Assembly: GCA_046330315.1 (NCBI GenBank) | Contig: JAXLSZ010000009.1 | Span: 62,001-126,000, forward strand | DNA from: JAXLSZ01 sp046330315 | Lineage (GTDB): Bacteria; Actinomycetota; Thermoleophilia; Solirubrobacterales; 70-9 | Length of the DNA stretch: 64,000 nucleotides | Reading direction: 5' to 3' | In this document: one piece after another, positions 8,685 through 16,930 of the stretch | Numbering within the stretch: position 1 is the first letter of the stretch | Layout: the number at the start of each line of letters is the position of its first letter | The notes under the pieces: generated by a model | Database searches by the model: none | Told to the model about the DNA's origin: nothing | Seen by the model: only the letters and a program-made list of their open reading frames with translations | Made by a program: the position numbers and the translations under genes

Positions 8685-9284
8685 ATGGCCAAGGCCCCTC
8701 CGGTCGACAAGCGCCGCCAGATCCTCGACGCGGCGATCAGGGTCTTCGCCCGCCAGGGCTTCCACGCGACGCGGGTCTCCGACATTGCCGACGAGGCCGG
8801 GGTCGCCTACGGCCTCGTCTACCACTACTTCGACTCCAAGGAGCAGGTCCTCAACGAGCTGTTCGCGGAGCGCTGGTCGCTGCTGCTGGCGGCGATCGAG
8901 GAGGCCGACCGCAGCGACGCCCCCCCGCGGGGCAAGCTCGAGGCCGTCGCCTCCTTCATCGTGGACTCCTACCGCCACGACCCCGATCTGATGAAGGTGA
9001 TCATCGTCGAGGTGACCAGGGCGGCCAACTCCTTCGGGCGGACCCACCTGCCCGAGATCTCCAGCGCCTATGACTCGATCGCCAGGATCGTCGCCGAGGG
9101 CCAGCAGGCCGGCGCCTTCCGTGACGACATCGACGCCGGGTTCGCCTCGATGGCCTTCTACGGGGCCATCGAGCAGCTCCTCTCGGGCTGGATCTTCCAG
9201 CTGATGCCGGCCTCCGACTCCGACTTCGAGCACGCCAAGGACCTCGTCGTCGGGACGATCTGCGACGGGCTGGAGCCGCGCTAG
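8685..9284 (+). CDS. TetR/AcrR-family transcriptional regulator
   Basis: 199 residues. The N-terminal helix-turn-helix (RRQILDAAIRVFARQGF, then VSDIADEAGVAYGLVYHYF) covers residues 8-55. The ligand domain resembles FadR/YsiA-type fatty-acid regulators (RGKLEAVASFIVDSYRHDPDLM). The ATG start has GGAGG just before the upstream stop. It is co-transcribed with the nitrilase gene and probably represses the pair through the palindrome upstream. The ligand is not predictable. Confidence 0.88.
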   Translation: MAKAPPVDKRRQILDAAIRVFARQGFHATRVSDIADEAGVAYGLVYHYFDSKEQVLNELFAERWSLLLAAIEEADRSDAPPRGKLEAVASFIVDSYRHDPDLMKVIIVEVTRAANSFGRTHLPEISSAYDSIARIVAEGQQAGAFRDDIDAGFASMAFYGAIEQLLSGWIFQLMPASDSDFEHAKDLVVGTICDGLEPR

Positions 9285-9386
9285 CGTGCCCTGCCCCTGC
9301 AAGAGCCCTGTTCGGCCCCGCCCCGGCCCGACCGGCGGCGGCTCCAGATGGTTTACTGCGATGCCCCCGAGGGAAGGCCTGGCCGA

Positions 9387-9521
9387 GTGGACAACGACAT
9401 AGTCAGAAGGCTTCTGTGGAGCGCGATCGTCGCCGGCGTCAGCGCCCTGGCGAGCATCGCGGCCACCCGTGCGGCGGGGATGCTCTGGCGGCGCGTCTTC
9501 AACGAGGAGCCTCCCGAGTAG
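9387..9521 (+). CDS. 44-residue single-pass membrane protein
   Basis: A short frame with GTG start behind a purine-rich GAGGGAAGG. The protein has one hydrophobic helix (LLWSAIVAGVSALASIAA) flanked by Arg and acidic ends. It stops 3 nt before the holin-III-type gene and has the size and position of the small DUF4235-like membrane protein that commonly precedes holin-III/DUF3618 genes in actinobacteria. A TTTACT -10 box lies about 30 nt upstream. Confidence 0.55.
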   Translation: MDNDIVRRLLWSAIVAGVSALASIAATRAAGMLWRRVFNEEPPE

Positions 9522-9524
9522 CCG

Positions 9525-10010
9525 ATGGACGATCCCGGGACCCCGCCCAGCGGACCGCCGCACCACGAGCCGCTCGATCCCGGCCGCCGCACGGTCGGGG
9601 AGCTCTTCCTCGACGTCTCCGAGAAGACGACTTTCATCGTCCGCGAGGAGATCGAGCTCGCCAAGGCCGAGGTCTCCGAGAAGGTCAGCAAGCTCCTGCG
9701 CGGCTCGGCGGTCGCCGCCGCCGCCGGCACCTTCGCCTTCATGGCGCTGATCCTCTTCCTGTTCGGCGTCGCCTACCTGATCAGCGACCTGCTCTTCGAC
9801 AGCATCTGGCCGGGCTTCTTCATCGAGGCAGCGATCCTGCTGGTGGTCGCGGCGATAGCCGGGCTGATCGCCTATCGCGCGATCCAGGCCGGGTCGCCGC
9901 CGGTCCCGGCGCAGGCGATCGAGGACGCCAAGCAGACCCGGGCGGTGCTCGAGCACGCCGAGCCTGAGGTTCCCGACCTGCCGCCGATCGAGCAGAAGGT
10001 GGGTCGGTGA
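9525..10010 (+). CDS. Phage-holin superfamily III (DUF1469-type) membrane protein
   Basis: 161 residues. A short Pro-rich N-terminus is followed by an amphipathic segment (KTTFIVREEIELAKAEVSEKVSKL split over residues 33-57) typical of the actinobacterial holin-X/DUF1469 family. Two membrane helices follow (about 65-90 and 100-125). Despite the family name, these proteins in chromosomes are not lysis genes; a role in envelope or stress physiology is likely. Middle gene of a three-gene operon. Confidence 0.8.
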   Translation: MDDPGTPPSGPPHHEPLDPGRRTVGELFLDVSEKTTFIVREEIELAKAEVSEKVSKLLRGSAVAAAAGTFAFMALILFLFGVAYLISDLLFDSIWPGFFIEAAILLVVAAIAGLIAYRAIQAGSPPVPAQAIEDAKQTRAVLEHAEPEVPDLPPIEQKVGR

Positions 10011-10276
10011 GCGGTCCTCAGCCGAGCTCCAACGGGCCCACCGCGACCCCGCGCTCGACCGCGGGCGCGCCGGGGCGCTCCTCCGCGCAGATCAGGCACG
10101 ACCTCGAGATCCAGCGGAGCGAGCTGAGCGCCTCCGTGGAGGAGCTGCGCCGGAAGGTCAACGATCTCACCGACTGGCGCAAGCAGGTCCGCGAGCACCG
10201 CACCGAGCTGATCACCGTCGCCGCCGTCGCCGGTTTCGTGATCGGCGGGCTGCTGGCGATCCGCCGACGCCGCTAA
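10007..10276 (+). CDS. DUF3618 family protein
   Basis: 89 residues, GTG start overlapping the previous stop (GTGA). The segment IRHDLEIQRSELSASVEELR is the DUF3618 signature (pattern I-x-x-D-I-E-x-x-R-x-x-L), and a C-terminal hydrophobic helix ends in RRRR. Third gene of the membrane operon. Its last 4 nt overlap the 3' end of the convergent degV-like gene. Function unknown. Confidence 0.85.
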   Translation: MSGPQPSSNGPTATPRSTAGAPGRSSAQIRHDLEIQRSELSASVEELRRKVNDLTDWRKQVREHRTELITVAAVAGFVIGGLLAIRRRR

Positions 10277-11100
10277 CCCGCCGCCTGGACCCTGGAGTCG
10301 CTGGCCGGGTGCCGGCCGCCGAAGGGGACGGTGCTGCCGACCCCGAGCAGCCCGGGGCCGACGTGCGCGCCCAGGACCGGGCCGATCTCGGAGGCGAAGA
10401 CCGGCCCGCACCCGTAGATCTCGCGGCAGTCGGCGGCCAGGCGCTCGGCGGACTCGGGGTCCTGGATGTGCTGGACGACCCACGCGTCGGCGCCGTCGGC
10501 GTGACGCTCGCGCGCGTACTCGCGCAGCCGCTCGATCGAACGGCTGCGGGTCCGCACCCGCTCCACCGGCGTGATCTCGTGTTCGAGGGTGAGGATCGGC
10601 TTGATCTTCAGGGTGGAGCCGATCCAGGCCTGGGCGCCACCGATCCGCCCGCCTCTTCGCAGGTACTCCAGCGTGTCGATCGCGAACCAGATCCGCATCG
10701 CCTCCCGCACCCTGCGCACCTCGGCGAGGGCCTGCTCGGCGCCGGCCCCCGCCGCGGCCGATCGCGAGGCGGAGAGGGCGCAGAGGCCCAGCGCCCCCGC
10801 CGAGGTGCCGGAGTCGTAGACGTGCACGCGCTCGCCGCCCCGTCCCTCCTCGATCAGCCGTTCGCGGGCCTGGTTCGCGGCCTCGACGGTCCCCGAGATC
10901 CCCGAGGAGATGTGCAGCGAGACCACCTCCCGGCCGGCTTGCAGAGACGGTTCGTAGGCCGCGATGAAGTCCCCGACCGACGGCTGCGAGGTGGTGGCCG
11001 GTGAGTCGGAGGCCTGCAGCTCCTCGAAGAAGGCCGGATAGTCGGCGATCTCGGTCTCCCGCCGCTGCACCCCGCCCAGGCTCACGTAGAGGCTGACCAC
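10273..11100 (-). CDS. DegV family fatty-acid-binding protein (start codon unclear)
   Basis: DegV/FakB-like fold: SGTSAGALGL near the middle and LRRGGRIGG, both family-typical; FakB proteins present fatty acids to a kinase. The conserved N-terminal strand and loop AVVCDSTAYLPADLAAR are encoded in frame upstream, to about 11160, but that stretch has no in-frame ATG, GTG or TTG before a TGA at 11218-11220. The annotated GTG is therefore only the first canonical start and would remove the ligand-binding DST motif. A GAGGAGG sequence lies at 11196-11202. A non-standard start (ATC at 11203-11205, ACA or ACG) or a sequence error should be considered. Confidence 0.75.
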   Translation of the reverse strand: MVSLYVSLGGVQRRETEIADYPAFFEELQASDSPATTSQPSVGDFIAAYEPSLQAGREVVSLHISSGISGTVEAANQARERLIEEGRGGERVHVYDSGTSAGALGLCALSASRSAAAGAGAEQALAEVRRVREAMRIWFAIDTLEYLRRGGRIGGAQAWIGSTLKIKPILTLEHEITPVERVRTRSRSIERLREYARERHADGADAWVVQHIQDPESAERLAADCREIYGCGPVFASEIGPVLGAHVGPGLLGVGSTVPFGGRHPASDSRVQAAG

Positions 11101-11243
11101 CTCGATCCGTTCCCGGGCGGCGAGGTCTGCTGGCAGGTACGCGGTGGAGTCGCAGACGACCGCCGTGCCGCCGGTGCCGGGCCGTGTGGCGCTTGCCTCC
11201 TCGATCGGGCGGTTGTATCAGAACCCCGCCCCGACCCACTCAC

Positions 11244-11249
11244 TACGAT
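11244..11249 (+). promoter_or_regulatory. -10 box, leaderless SDR gene
   Basis: TACGAT ends 6 nt before the GTG of the downstream epimerase gene, which lacks a Shine-Dalgarno sequence. Confidence 0.5.
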
Positions 11250-11255
11250 CAGCGC

Positions 11256-12308
11256 GTGACCACCCTGCTCACAGGAGGCTCGGGTTTCCTCGGCTCCCAC
11301 CTGACCAGGGCCGTCGCACGGCGGGGCGACGACCTGCGCATCCTCGCCCGGCGGGACTCCGATCTCGACCACCTCGCCGACGTCTCCTTCGAGCGGGCGA
11401 CCGGGGACATCACGGACCGCCGCGCCGTGAGGAGGGCGATGGAGGGGGTGGAGCGCGTCTTCAACGTCGCCGGGACGACCTCGATGAGGCCGGGGGCCGA
11501 GAAGCGGGTCTTCGAGGTCAACGCCGGCGGAACGCGGGTCGTCATGGAGGAGGCCCTGGAGGCCGGCGTGGAGCAGGTCGTCCACACCTCCTCGGCTGGC
11601 GCCCTGGGCCCGGCCCGGCCCGGCGGCACCGCCGACGAGAGCCAGCAGTTCACGGCCGGGCACCTGGGGATCGCCTACATCAACTCCAAGCACGAGGCCG
11701 AGGTCGAGGCGCTGCGCGTCGCCGCCCACGGGCTGCGCGTGGTGATCGTCAACCCCACCTTCGCGCTCGGCCCCGACGACCCCCGCGGCACCTCGAACCG
11801 CCTGATCAGGCGGATCCTGCTGCGCCAGATCCCCTTCTACGTCGAGGGGGGCCTCAACGTGGTGGACGTGCGCGACGTCGCCGAGGGGCACCTGCTCGCC
11901 GACGCCAAGGGGGAGCCGGGAGAGCGGTACATCCTGGGCGGGCGCAACTTCACCCTGACCCGGCTCTTCGCGGACATCGGGCGCATCTCCGGGGTGCCGC
12001 CGCCCCCGCTCAAGGTCCCCGCGAGCCTGACCATGGCCTCGGCGGACCTGGCCCGGCGTTCCGGCCTCCCCGTCCCGGTAAGCCGCGACGAGCTGCGCTC
12101 GGCCGCGCAGTGGTGGACCTACAGCTCGGCGAAGGCCAAGCGGGAGCTCGGCTTCAAGCCGCGCCCCCACGAGGAGACGCTCGAGGCCGCGGTCACCTGG
12201 CAGATGGAGCGGCTCGGGGACCGGGTGGGGCGCGCCCCGCGCAGCGACCCGGCCCTGCGCGCCTTCGGGCGCCTGCTCCAGCTCGGGGAGAGGGTCGGCC
12301 TGGGGTGA
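11256..12308 (+). CDS. NAD(P)-dependent extended-SDR epimerase/reductase
   Basis: 350 residues. The Rossmann motif TGGSGFLGSHL begins at residue 5. The active-site region is HTSSAGALG with YINSKHEAE (Tyr-x-x-x-Lys) near 145, and NPTFALGPDD follows. It resembles hopanoid-associated sugar epimerase (HpnA)/dihydroflavonol reductase-type SDRs. I chose the GTG because it begins directly at the Rossmann strand and sits 6 nt behind a -10 box. It is followed by a GTGA-coupled thioredoxin-fold gene. The substrate is unknown; lipid-linked sugars or sterol/isoprenoid ketones are possible. Confidence 0.85.
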   Translation: MTTLLTGGSGFLGSHLTRAVARRGDDLRILARRDSDLDHLADVSFERATGDITDRRAVRRAMEGVERVFNVAGTTSMRPGAEKRVFEVNAGGTRVVMEEALEAGVEQVVHTSSAGALGPARPGGTADESQQFTAGHLGIAYINSKHEAEVEALRVAAHGLRVVIVNPTFALGPDDPRGTSNRLIRRILLRQIPFYVEGGLNVVDVRDVAEGHLLADAKGEPGERYILGGRNFTLTRLFADIGRISGVPPPPLKVPASLTMASADLARRSGLPVPVSRDELRSAAQWWTYSSAKAKRELGFKPRPHEETLEAAVTWQMERLGDRVGRAPRSDPALRAFGRLLQLGERVGLG

Positions 12309-12751
12309 GCCGGCAGGGATCCCCGGCGGCCGGCGGCGACAGGCCCGGCCGTGAGGGCCTTGGCCGCGCTGCGCCTGGCGGTGACGCTCCCGGCCGTGAG
12401 GGCCTTGGCCGCGCTGCGCCTGGCGGTGACGCTCCCGGCCGTGAGGGCCTTGGCCGCGCTGCGCCCGGCGGTGACGCTCCCGGCCGGGAGGGAGCCCTGG
12501 TCCTCTACCGCTGCCCGACGCCGACGGACCTCCTCTGTCCCTGCGGAGCGGTCGCCAGGGCCCTGCGCCGCCGCGGGCTGGAGTACCGCACCGTGCGCGT
12601 GCCCTACAGGCGTGGCGAGCGCCCGGAGATCGTCGAGCTGACCGGCCAGAGGAGGGTGCCGGTGCTGGTCCACGGCGAGGAGGTGATCCACGACTCGCGG
12701 AGGATCAGGGAATACCTGGACTTCGCCTTCGGCGAGCCGGTCCGGCGCTGA
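12305..12751 (+). CDS. Glutaredoxin/GST N-domain-like protein with repeat tail
   Basis: 148 residues; the GTG overlaps the preceding stop. Residues 15-62 are three copies of a 15-residue Gly/Ala/Pro/Arg-rich unit (GREGLGRAAPGGDAP), encoded by a 45-bp tandem array. Residues 65-148 form a thioredoxin fold like glutaredoxin or the N-domain of glutathione S-transferases (RRVPVLVHGEEVIHDSRRI holds the cis-Pro and the Ser of the GSH site). The active-site segment reads CPTPTDLLCPCG, a CPC rather than a normal CPYC. Repeats at the N-terminus are probably disordered. Confidence 0.7.
   Translation: MSRQGSPAAGGDRPGREGLGRAAPGGDAPGREGLGRAAPGGDAPGREGLGRAAPGGDAPGREGALVLYRCPTPTDLLCPCGAVARALRRRGLEYRTVRVPYRRGERPEIVELTGQRRVPVLVHGEEVIHDSRRIREYLDFAFGEPVRR
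12346..12490. repeat. 45-bp tandem repeat array (coding)
   Basis: About 3.2 copies with starts at 12346, 12391, 12436 and a partial at 12481. The unit is 15 codons, so copy-number change keeps the frame. Confidence 0.9.
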
Positions 12752-12782
12752 GATCGTTCCGCGCCGTCCGGAGCCGGGGGGC

Positions 12783-12862
12783 CGCGGGGCCGCGCCCGGT
12801 CGCGGGGCATCGAGTCGCGGGGCCGGGCCCGGTCGCGGGGCATCGAGTCGCGGGGCCGGGCG
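12783..12862. repeat. 33-bp tandem repeat
   Basis: About 2.4 copies of a unit containing CGGTCGCGGGGCATCGAGTC, starts at 12797 and 12830. Non-coding, upstream of the Fe-S carrier gene. Confidence 0.8.
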
Positions 12863-12887
12863 GCGGGGGTCGGGAGGGAGCGTGCCT

Positions 12888-12893
12888 TACAAT
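12888..12893 (+). promoter_or_regulatory. -10 box, leaderless HesB/IscA gene
   Basis: TACAAT lies 8 nt before the ATG. The GGAG 2 nt before the ATG is too close to act as a Shine-Dalgarno site, so initiation on a leaderless mRNA is likely. Confidence 0.55.
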
Positions 12894-12901
12894 GTGGAGC
12901 C

Positions 12902-13276
12902 ATGAGCGAGACTCCCGAGACTGCGATCACCCTTACCGACAAGGCGGCGGAGAAGATCGGCGAGCTTCTCTCCGGCTCGGAGGAATCAGAGGGCCAGGCC
13001 CTGCGCGTGGCTGTACGCGGCGGCGGCTGCTCGGGCTTCCAGTACGCGCTCGCTTTCGACCGGCCCAAGGAGGACGACCACGTCTTCGAGGACCGCGGGG
13101 TCGCGGTGATCGTCGACAAGGTCAGCGCCCAGTTCGTCTTCGGCTCCGAGGTGGATTACGTCGAGAGCCTCCAGGGCGCCGGCTTCCAGGTCAACAACCC
13201 CAACGTGGTCGCGGCCTGCGGCTGCGGCTCCTCCTTCCAGGTCCGCGAGGACGCGGCCGAGGGCGCCGCGGTCTAG
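12902..13276 (+). CDS. erpA: HesB/IscA/ErpA-type iron-sulfur carrier
   Basis: 124 residues, A-type Fe-S carrier. The three conserved cysteines are present: GGGCSGFQYALAFD near residue 40 and AACGCGSSF near 103-110. Such proteins pass clusters from the SUF machinery to client enzymes. It lies 300 bp from a CGFS glutaredoxin and a BolA gene, which work in the same trafficking step. The C-terminus is slightly longer than usual. ErpA, IscA and SufA cannot be separated by motif alone; ErpA is the usual actinobacterial form. Confidence 0.85.
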   Translation: MSETPETAITLTDKAAEKIGELLSGSEESEGQALRVAVRGGGCSGFQYALAFDRPKEDDHVFEDRGVAVIVDKVSAQFVFGSEVDYVESLQGAGFQVNNPNVVAACGCGSSFQVREDAAEGAAV

Positions 13277-13573
13277 TAGACGGTTCGGGGACGCCGCCCG
13301 GGCCCCACCCAGCGTCCTACCGAGAGCGCCGCGGCCCTAACGGCTTAGGGGCGCCGTCCGGGCCCGCCGGGTGCCGCGGCCGGTTCGCGGGCGGCATGCG
13401 GCACCGGCTTGCCGGCGGCCGGCGGCAACGGTTCCCCCCCGGGCGCGAAGGGAGGGCGCCAGCGCTCGCTGAATGGTTGAGTCCCCGGTGGGGGGTCTGA
13501 TGGTTCAGCGAAGCATTCGCCCCCCTGGGTTGGCGATCCCCAGGGCGCCGCTGCACCCCCCGTCCGCCCGTCG
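13277..13573. other. Convergent spacer with inverted repeats
   Basis: No gene. It contains a GC-rich quasi-palindromic stretch (13330-13440), an inverted repeat TCGCTGAA/TTCAGCGA (13466-13473 and 13504-13511) and a hairpin CCCTGGG/CCCAGGG (13523-13545). Both flanking genes end here, so these are candidates for bidirectional termination. No U-tract follows. Confidence 0.55.
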
Positions 13574-14005
13574 CTAGGGCTGGTTCTCGATCTGCAGGGG
13601 CGGCGAGGTGAAGGGCTGCGGTTCGCCGCCTTCGCCTCCGCCCGTCTCCGGGCCGCCGCCCTGCTGCCCTGGATCCCCGGCCGGCTGCTCGACGCCGAGT
13701 GCCTTGGCCAGCTCGCCGGACTCGTACATTTCCTGCACGATGTCGGCGCCTCCCAGGAGCTCTCCGTTCACGTAGAGCTGGGGGAAGGTCCGCCAATCCG
13801 AGATCTCGCCGGTCGCCTCGCGCAGCGGCTCGAGTGCGGGCAGCACGTCGACCGCCCCGTACTCGACGTCCATCGCCTCGAGGACCTGCACGACCCGCAT
13901 CGAGAAGCCGCAGCGGGGCATCTCGGGGGTGCCCTTCATAAAGAGCAGCACCTCGTTCTCGTCGATCAGCTGCTGAACCTGGTCCTTGATAGTCGTCTCG
14001 CTCAT
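13574..14005 (-). CDS. grxD: Monothiol (CGFS) glutaredoxin, Grx4/GrxD-type
   Basis: 143 residues. The glutaredoxin domain fills residues 1-105 with the diagnostic CGFS site (PRCGFSMRVVQVL near residue 32), the glutathione-binding WRTFPQLYVNG and GGADIVQEMYESGEL. CGFS glutaredoxins bind a [2Fe-2S] cluster with glutathione and hand it to carriers, often as a BolA heterodimer. A Gly/Gln/Pro-rich tail of about 35 residues follows. The bolA gene is 9 nt upstream, so the two are co-transcribed. Confidence 0.9.
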   Translation of the reverse strand: MSETTIKDQVQQLIDENEVLLFMKGTPEMPRCGFSMRVVQVLEAMDVEYGAVDVLPALEPLREATGEISDWRTFPQLYVNGELLGGADIVQEMYESGELAKALGVEQPAGDPGQQGGGPETGGGEGGEPQPFTSPPLQIENQP

Positions 14006-14014
14006 GGGCCGATC

Positions 14015-14269
14015 TTACCGGGCCGCTCCCGGCGCCCCTGGCGGCGATGTCATCAGGGTCAGCGCGTGGATCGTGCCGTCGTCCATGCGCTCGCGCACCG
14101 CCCTCTTGACGAGCCGGTGCTGGTCGATCCGCGAGAGCCCCTCGAACTGGGGAGCGGTGACGGTGGCGAGCAGGTGGTCGCCGCTTCCCGTCTGGTCGGA
14201 CACCTCGACCTCGGCGCCGGGCAGGGCGGACTCGATCATCGCCTGGATCTCGGAGAGGTCGGCCACCAT
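14015..14269 (-). CDS. BolA family protein
   Basis: 84 residues. The BolA fold is shown by LSEIQAMIESALPGAEVEV and by the C-terminal MDDGTIHALTLMT, which carries the conserved His used for cluster binding. It is first in a two-gene operon with the CGFS glutaredoxin, the standard Grx-BolA partner. An AT-rich GATATTTCA lies directly before the ATG, so the mRNA is probably leaderless. Confidence 0.88.
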   Translation of the reverse strand: MVADLSEIQAMIESALPGAEVEVSDQTGSGDHLLATVTAPQFEGLSRIDQHRLVKRAVRERMDDGTIHALTLMTSPPGAPGAAR

Positions 14270-14315
14270 TGAAATATCTCAGATACACGGCGAGCTCCGG
14301 TGGCGGCCCGGGGGA

Positions 14316-14400
14316 CCGCCGCATCGAAGGCCATCGCGAGGAGCCGCATCGAAGGCCACCAAGGCCATCGCGAGGGGCCGCATCGAAGGCCATCGCGGGG
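14316..14400. repeat. Imperfect tandem repeat, GCATCGAAGGCCATCGCG units
   Basis: Three to four copies of a roughly 26-34 bp unit containing CGCATCGAAGGCCATCGCG, between the bolA promoter and the first long secreted protein. Non-coding. Confidence 0.7.
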
Positions 14401-14476
14401 TGTTTGAATCGGTGCAGGGCGAGCGGACCCGGCGTCCGCCTCCCGCACCGACCGAAAGCGCGAGGCAGATCCAGTC

Positions 14477-16930
14477 ATGAAGTCCCGCATCAGATCCAGA
14501 GCCATCGCCGTGTCGGTGCTGGTCGCTGCTGTCTCGGCGATCCTCTGCTCCGGGGCCGCCGCCGCTCCGGTTCGGTACGTGGCAGCTTCGGACGACAGTT
14601 CCCACGTCCTCTTTGAGACCGAGGACTCCCTCTCGCCGGCCGACGTCGACGATTCCTCCGACCTCTACATGAGGGCCGGTGGCCGGACGGTGCTCCTCGC
14701 CGCCGGTCCCGGGGACCCGGCCGGTGCGCGGGACGCCCAGATCGAGAACCGGATGATCTCTGCGGACGGAAGCCTCATCTTCTTCGAGACCAGCGAAGCG
14801 CTGATCGCAGCCGACACGGACTCGAGCCCCGACACCTACAGATACACACCCGGCGGCCCGGTCCTCTTCGGGGATGGCAAGTGGGGGCCGATCGTTCGAA
14901 TCTCCCGAGATGCGAGCCGCATCTACCTGACCACCGACCGTGTGCTCGACCCGGCCGATGACGACGGGCTCTATGACCCGTACGTGGTCTCCGGCGGTGT
15001 ACCGACCCTCCTGACGCCGGGCACGGCGAGCCAAACCAACTTCTGGGCAGTCAGCGACGACGGCTCGCACCTCTACCTGTCCACGAACGACCGGCTCACG
15101 CCTGACGCGGATCCGGCCGGCGGCATGTATGTGCGGTCAGCGGGGGCCTACCGGGCGGTTGCGCCGGGTCCGTGCCCGCCGTTCACCGGCTGTTCGAACG
15201 ACTTCGGCGGCATCTCGGCCGACGGAACAAGGGCCTTCCTGACGACCAACCGCCGCCTCGATCCGGCCGATTCAGACATTTACGACGATGTCTACATGGA
15301 TGCGGGGGGTACGCCTGTCCTGATCGGGCATCCCCGCGGTTCCCAGATCGGATTCAACCGGTTCCTGGCCAACTCGGCCGACGGCCACTCGGTCCTGCTC
15401 TCCTCGGCGGCTCCGCTGCTTCCCGCCGACACCGACACTTCGACGGACATCTACCGCTGGACGGACGGCTCGCTCGCGCTGGTCAGCGGGGGCCGCACGC
15501 CCACCGCTGACAACTCCTCCGGAGCCGAGTACGTCGGGGCCTCGAGAGATCTTTCCCGCGTCATCTTCCTCACCGATGCCGGCCTCGTCCCCTCCGACAC
15601 GGGGGAGGACGAGGATCTCTACGAACGGATCGGGGCGCGCCTGCGAATCATCAGCAACCTGCCCGAGCACCGTCGCTACACCTACGCGACGAACGCCCGG
15701 ATCTCGGCCGGCGGCTCACTGGTGTTCTTCGAGACCTCCGCTCCCCTGGTGAGAGCGGACCGTGACGGTCGTGACCAGGACGTCTACGGGTACGTCAACT
15801 CGACTCGCACGCTCTATCTCCTCACCCGCGATGCTGCCTTTCGCACGCTGAGCCAGCCGGCGTCGCTACTCACCGCCTCGGAGGATGGATCGACGGTGAT
15901 CTTCCAGACCGCACAACGAATGGTCAGGGCCGACCACGATGCGAGCAACGACATCTATCGGCGCCGCGGCAAGACCATCACACTCCTCTCGGAGGGCGAG
16001 GGCGTTCCCCCGAGCAGGGCGAAGTTCGGGGCGCTCGGCACGGCGCCGGGCGCGAACGGTCTGATCGCCTTCACGCGGAGCCGCTACTGCGACCCCGATA
16101 CCGGCTACTGCTCCCCGCAGATCGCAGGCCTCTACACGACAACGCCGAACGGGGCCAAGCCCAGGCGCCTGCTCGACGACGCCACAGCCGGCCACCCGTC
16201 CTTCTCGCGGAACGGGAAGCTGATCGCCTTCCAGAGCTCGCGGGACGGCAACCCCGAGATCTATCTGGTGCGCCCCGACGGGACCGGTGTCACGCGGCTG
16301 ACCGACGACCCCGCCGACGACACCGCCCCGCAATGGCTCAGCGACGGTCGCGTCCTTTTCAGCAGCGACCGCGACGGCGACCCCGACCTCTACGCGGTCA
16401 ATCCGGACGGCTCGGGCCTGGTCCGGATCGGCGAGACGGTTGGAGCGGCCAGCACCGACGGCCGGCGGATCGCCGTCACCGCGTGCCCGCGCCGCAACGC
16501 CTGCGACATCTACCTCTACCGGCCCAACGGAAGCAGGGTCGCCCGGCTGACGCGGGCGCCCGGCGACGACTACGCTCCGCAGTTCTCCCCGGACGGGCGG
16601 CGAATCGCATTCGTCAGCAAGCGGAACGGAGGGCCCGACGGGCGAGGCGGGTCGTCCGAGGTCTACGTGATGCGCGCCGACGGCTCCAACCAGAGGCGGC
16701 TCACCCGTCCCGTCCGAAACCAGTCCCACTCGAGCCCGGTCTTCTCCCCTGACTCGCAGTCGGTCCTCTTCGAGACCGCGGGCCGGTACACCGGAGGGCC
16801 CGACTACACGGCTCTCAGCGTCCTCCGCCTCCGCACCGGGAGATCCCGTCCTGTCCCGATCGTCGGTGCCGGCGGGATCGATTTCGCCGCCGATTGGCAG
16901 TCGGTGCCGAAGGGGCGGCGATCGCGGTGA
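14477..16930 (+). CDS. Secreted repeat protein: nine DxDxxxDxY repeats plus TolB-like PD40 domain
   Basis: 817 residues with a clear signal peptide (basic start, hydrophobic core, cleavage after GAAAA near residue 30). Residues 35-500 hold about nine repeats of 50-55 residues with the pattern F-E-T-x-x-x-L-x-x-A-D-x-D-x-x-x-D-x-Y; examples are PADVDDSSDLYMRAGG and PADTDTSTDIYRWTDG. Residues 520-810 are TolB-like PD40 propeller blades (FSRNGKLIAFQSSRDGNPEI, FSPDGRRIAFVS). No catalytic motif or wall-anchor signal is visible. It overlaps the next, related gene by 4 nt. Binding of sugar, peptidoglycan or Ca2+ is possible through the acidic loops. Function unknown. Confidence 0.8.
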   Translation: MKSRIRSRAIAVSVLVAAVSAILCSGAAAAPVRYVAASDDSSHVLFETEDSLSPADVDDSSDLYMRAGGRTVLLAAGPGDPAGARDAQIENRMISADGSLIFFETSEALIAADTDSSPDTYRYTPGGPVLFGDGKWGPIVRISRDASRIYLTTDRVLDPADDDGLYDPYVVSGGVPTLLTPGTASQTNFWAVSDDGSHLYLSTNDRLTPDADPAGGMYVRSAGAYRAVAPGPCPPFTGCSNDFGGISADGTRAFLTTNRRLDPADSDIYDDVYMDAGGTPVLIGHPRGSQIGFNRFLANSADGHSVLLSSAAPLLPADTDTSTDIYRWTDGSLALVSGGRTPTADNSSGAEYVGASRDLSRVIFLTDAGLVPSDTGEDEDLYERIGARLRIISNLPEHRRYTYATNARISAGGSLVFFETSAPLVRADRDGRDQDVYGYVNSTRTLYLLTRDAAFRTLSQPASLLTASEDGSTVIFQTAQRMVRADHDASNDIYRRRGKTITLLSEGEGVPPSRAKFGALGTAPGANGLIAFTRSRYCDPDTGYCSPQIAGLYTTTPNGAKPRRLLDDATAGHPSFSRNGKLIAFQSSRDGNPEIYLVRPDGTGVTRLTDDPADDTAPQWLSDGRVLFSSDRDGDPDLYAVNPDGSGLVRIGETVGAASTDGRRIAVTACPRRNACDIYLYRPNGSRVARLTRAPGDDYAPQFSPDGRRIAFVSKRNGGPDGRGGSSEVYVMRADGSNQRRLTRPVRNQSHSSPVFSPDSQSVLFETAGRYTGGPDYTALSVLRLRTGRSRPVPIVGAGGIDFAADWQSVPKGRRSR

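Noticed and set aside
9525..10276. Prophage remnant, because of the holin-family name
   Set aside because: No other phage genes are present. Holin-III/DUF3618 trios are common chromosomal genes in actinobacteria.
11144..12304. Plus-strand open frame across the SDR gene that joins the glutaredoxin-like protein
   Set aside because: The part before 12305 is out of frame with the SDR and has no motif. The GTG overlapping the SDR stop is a better start.
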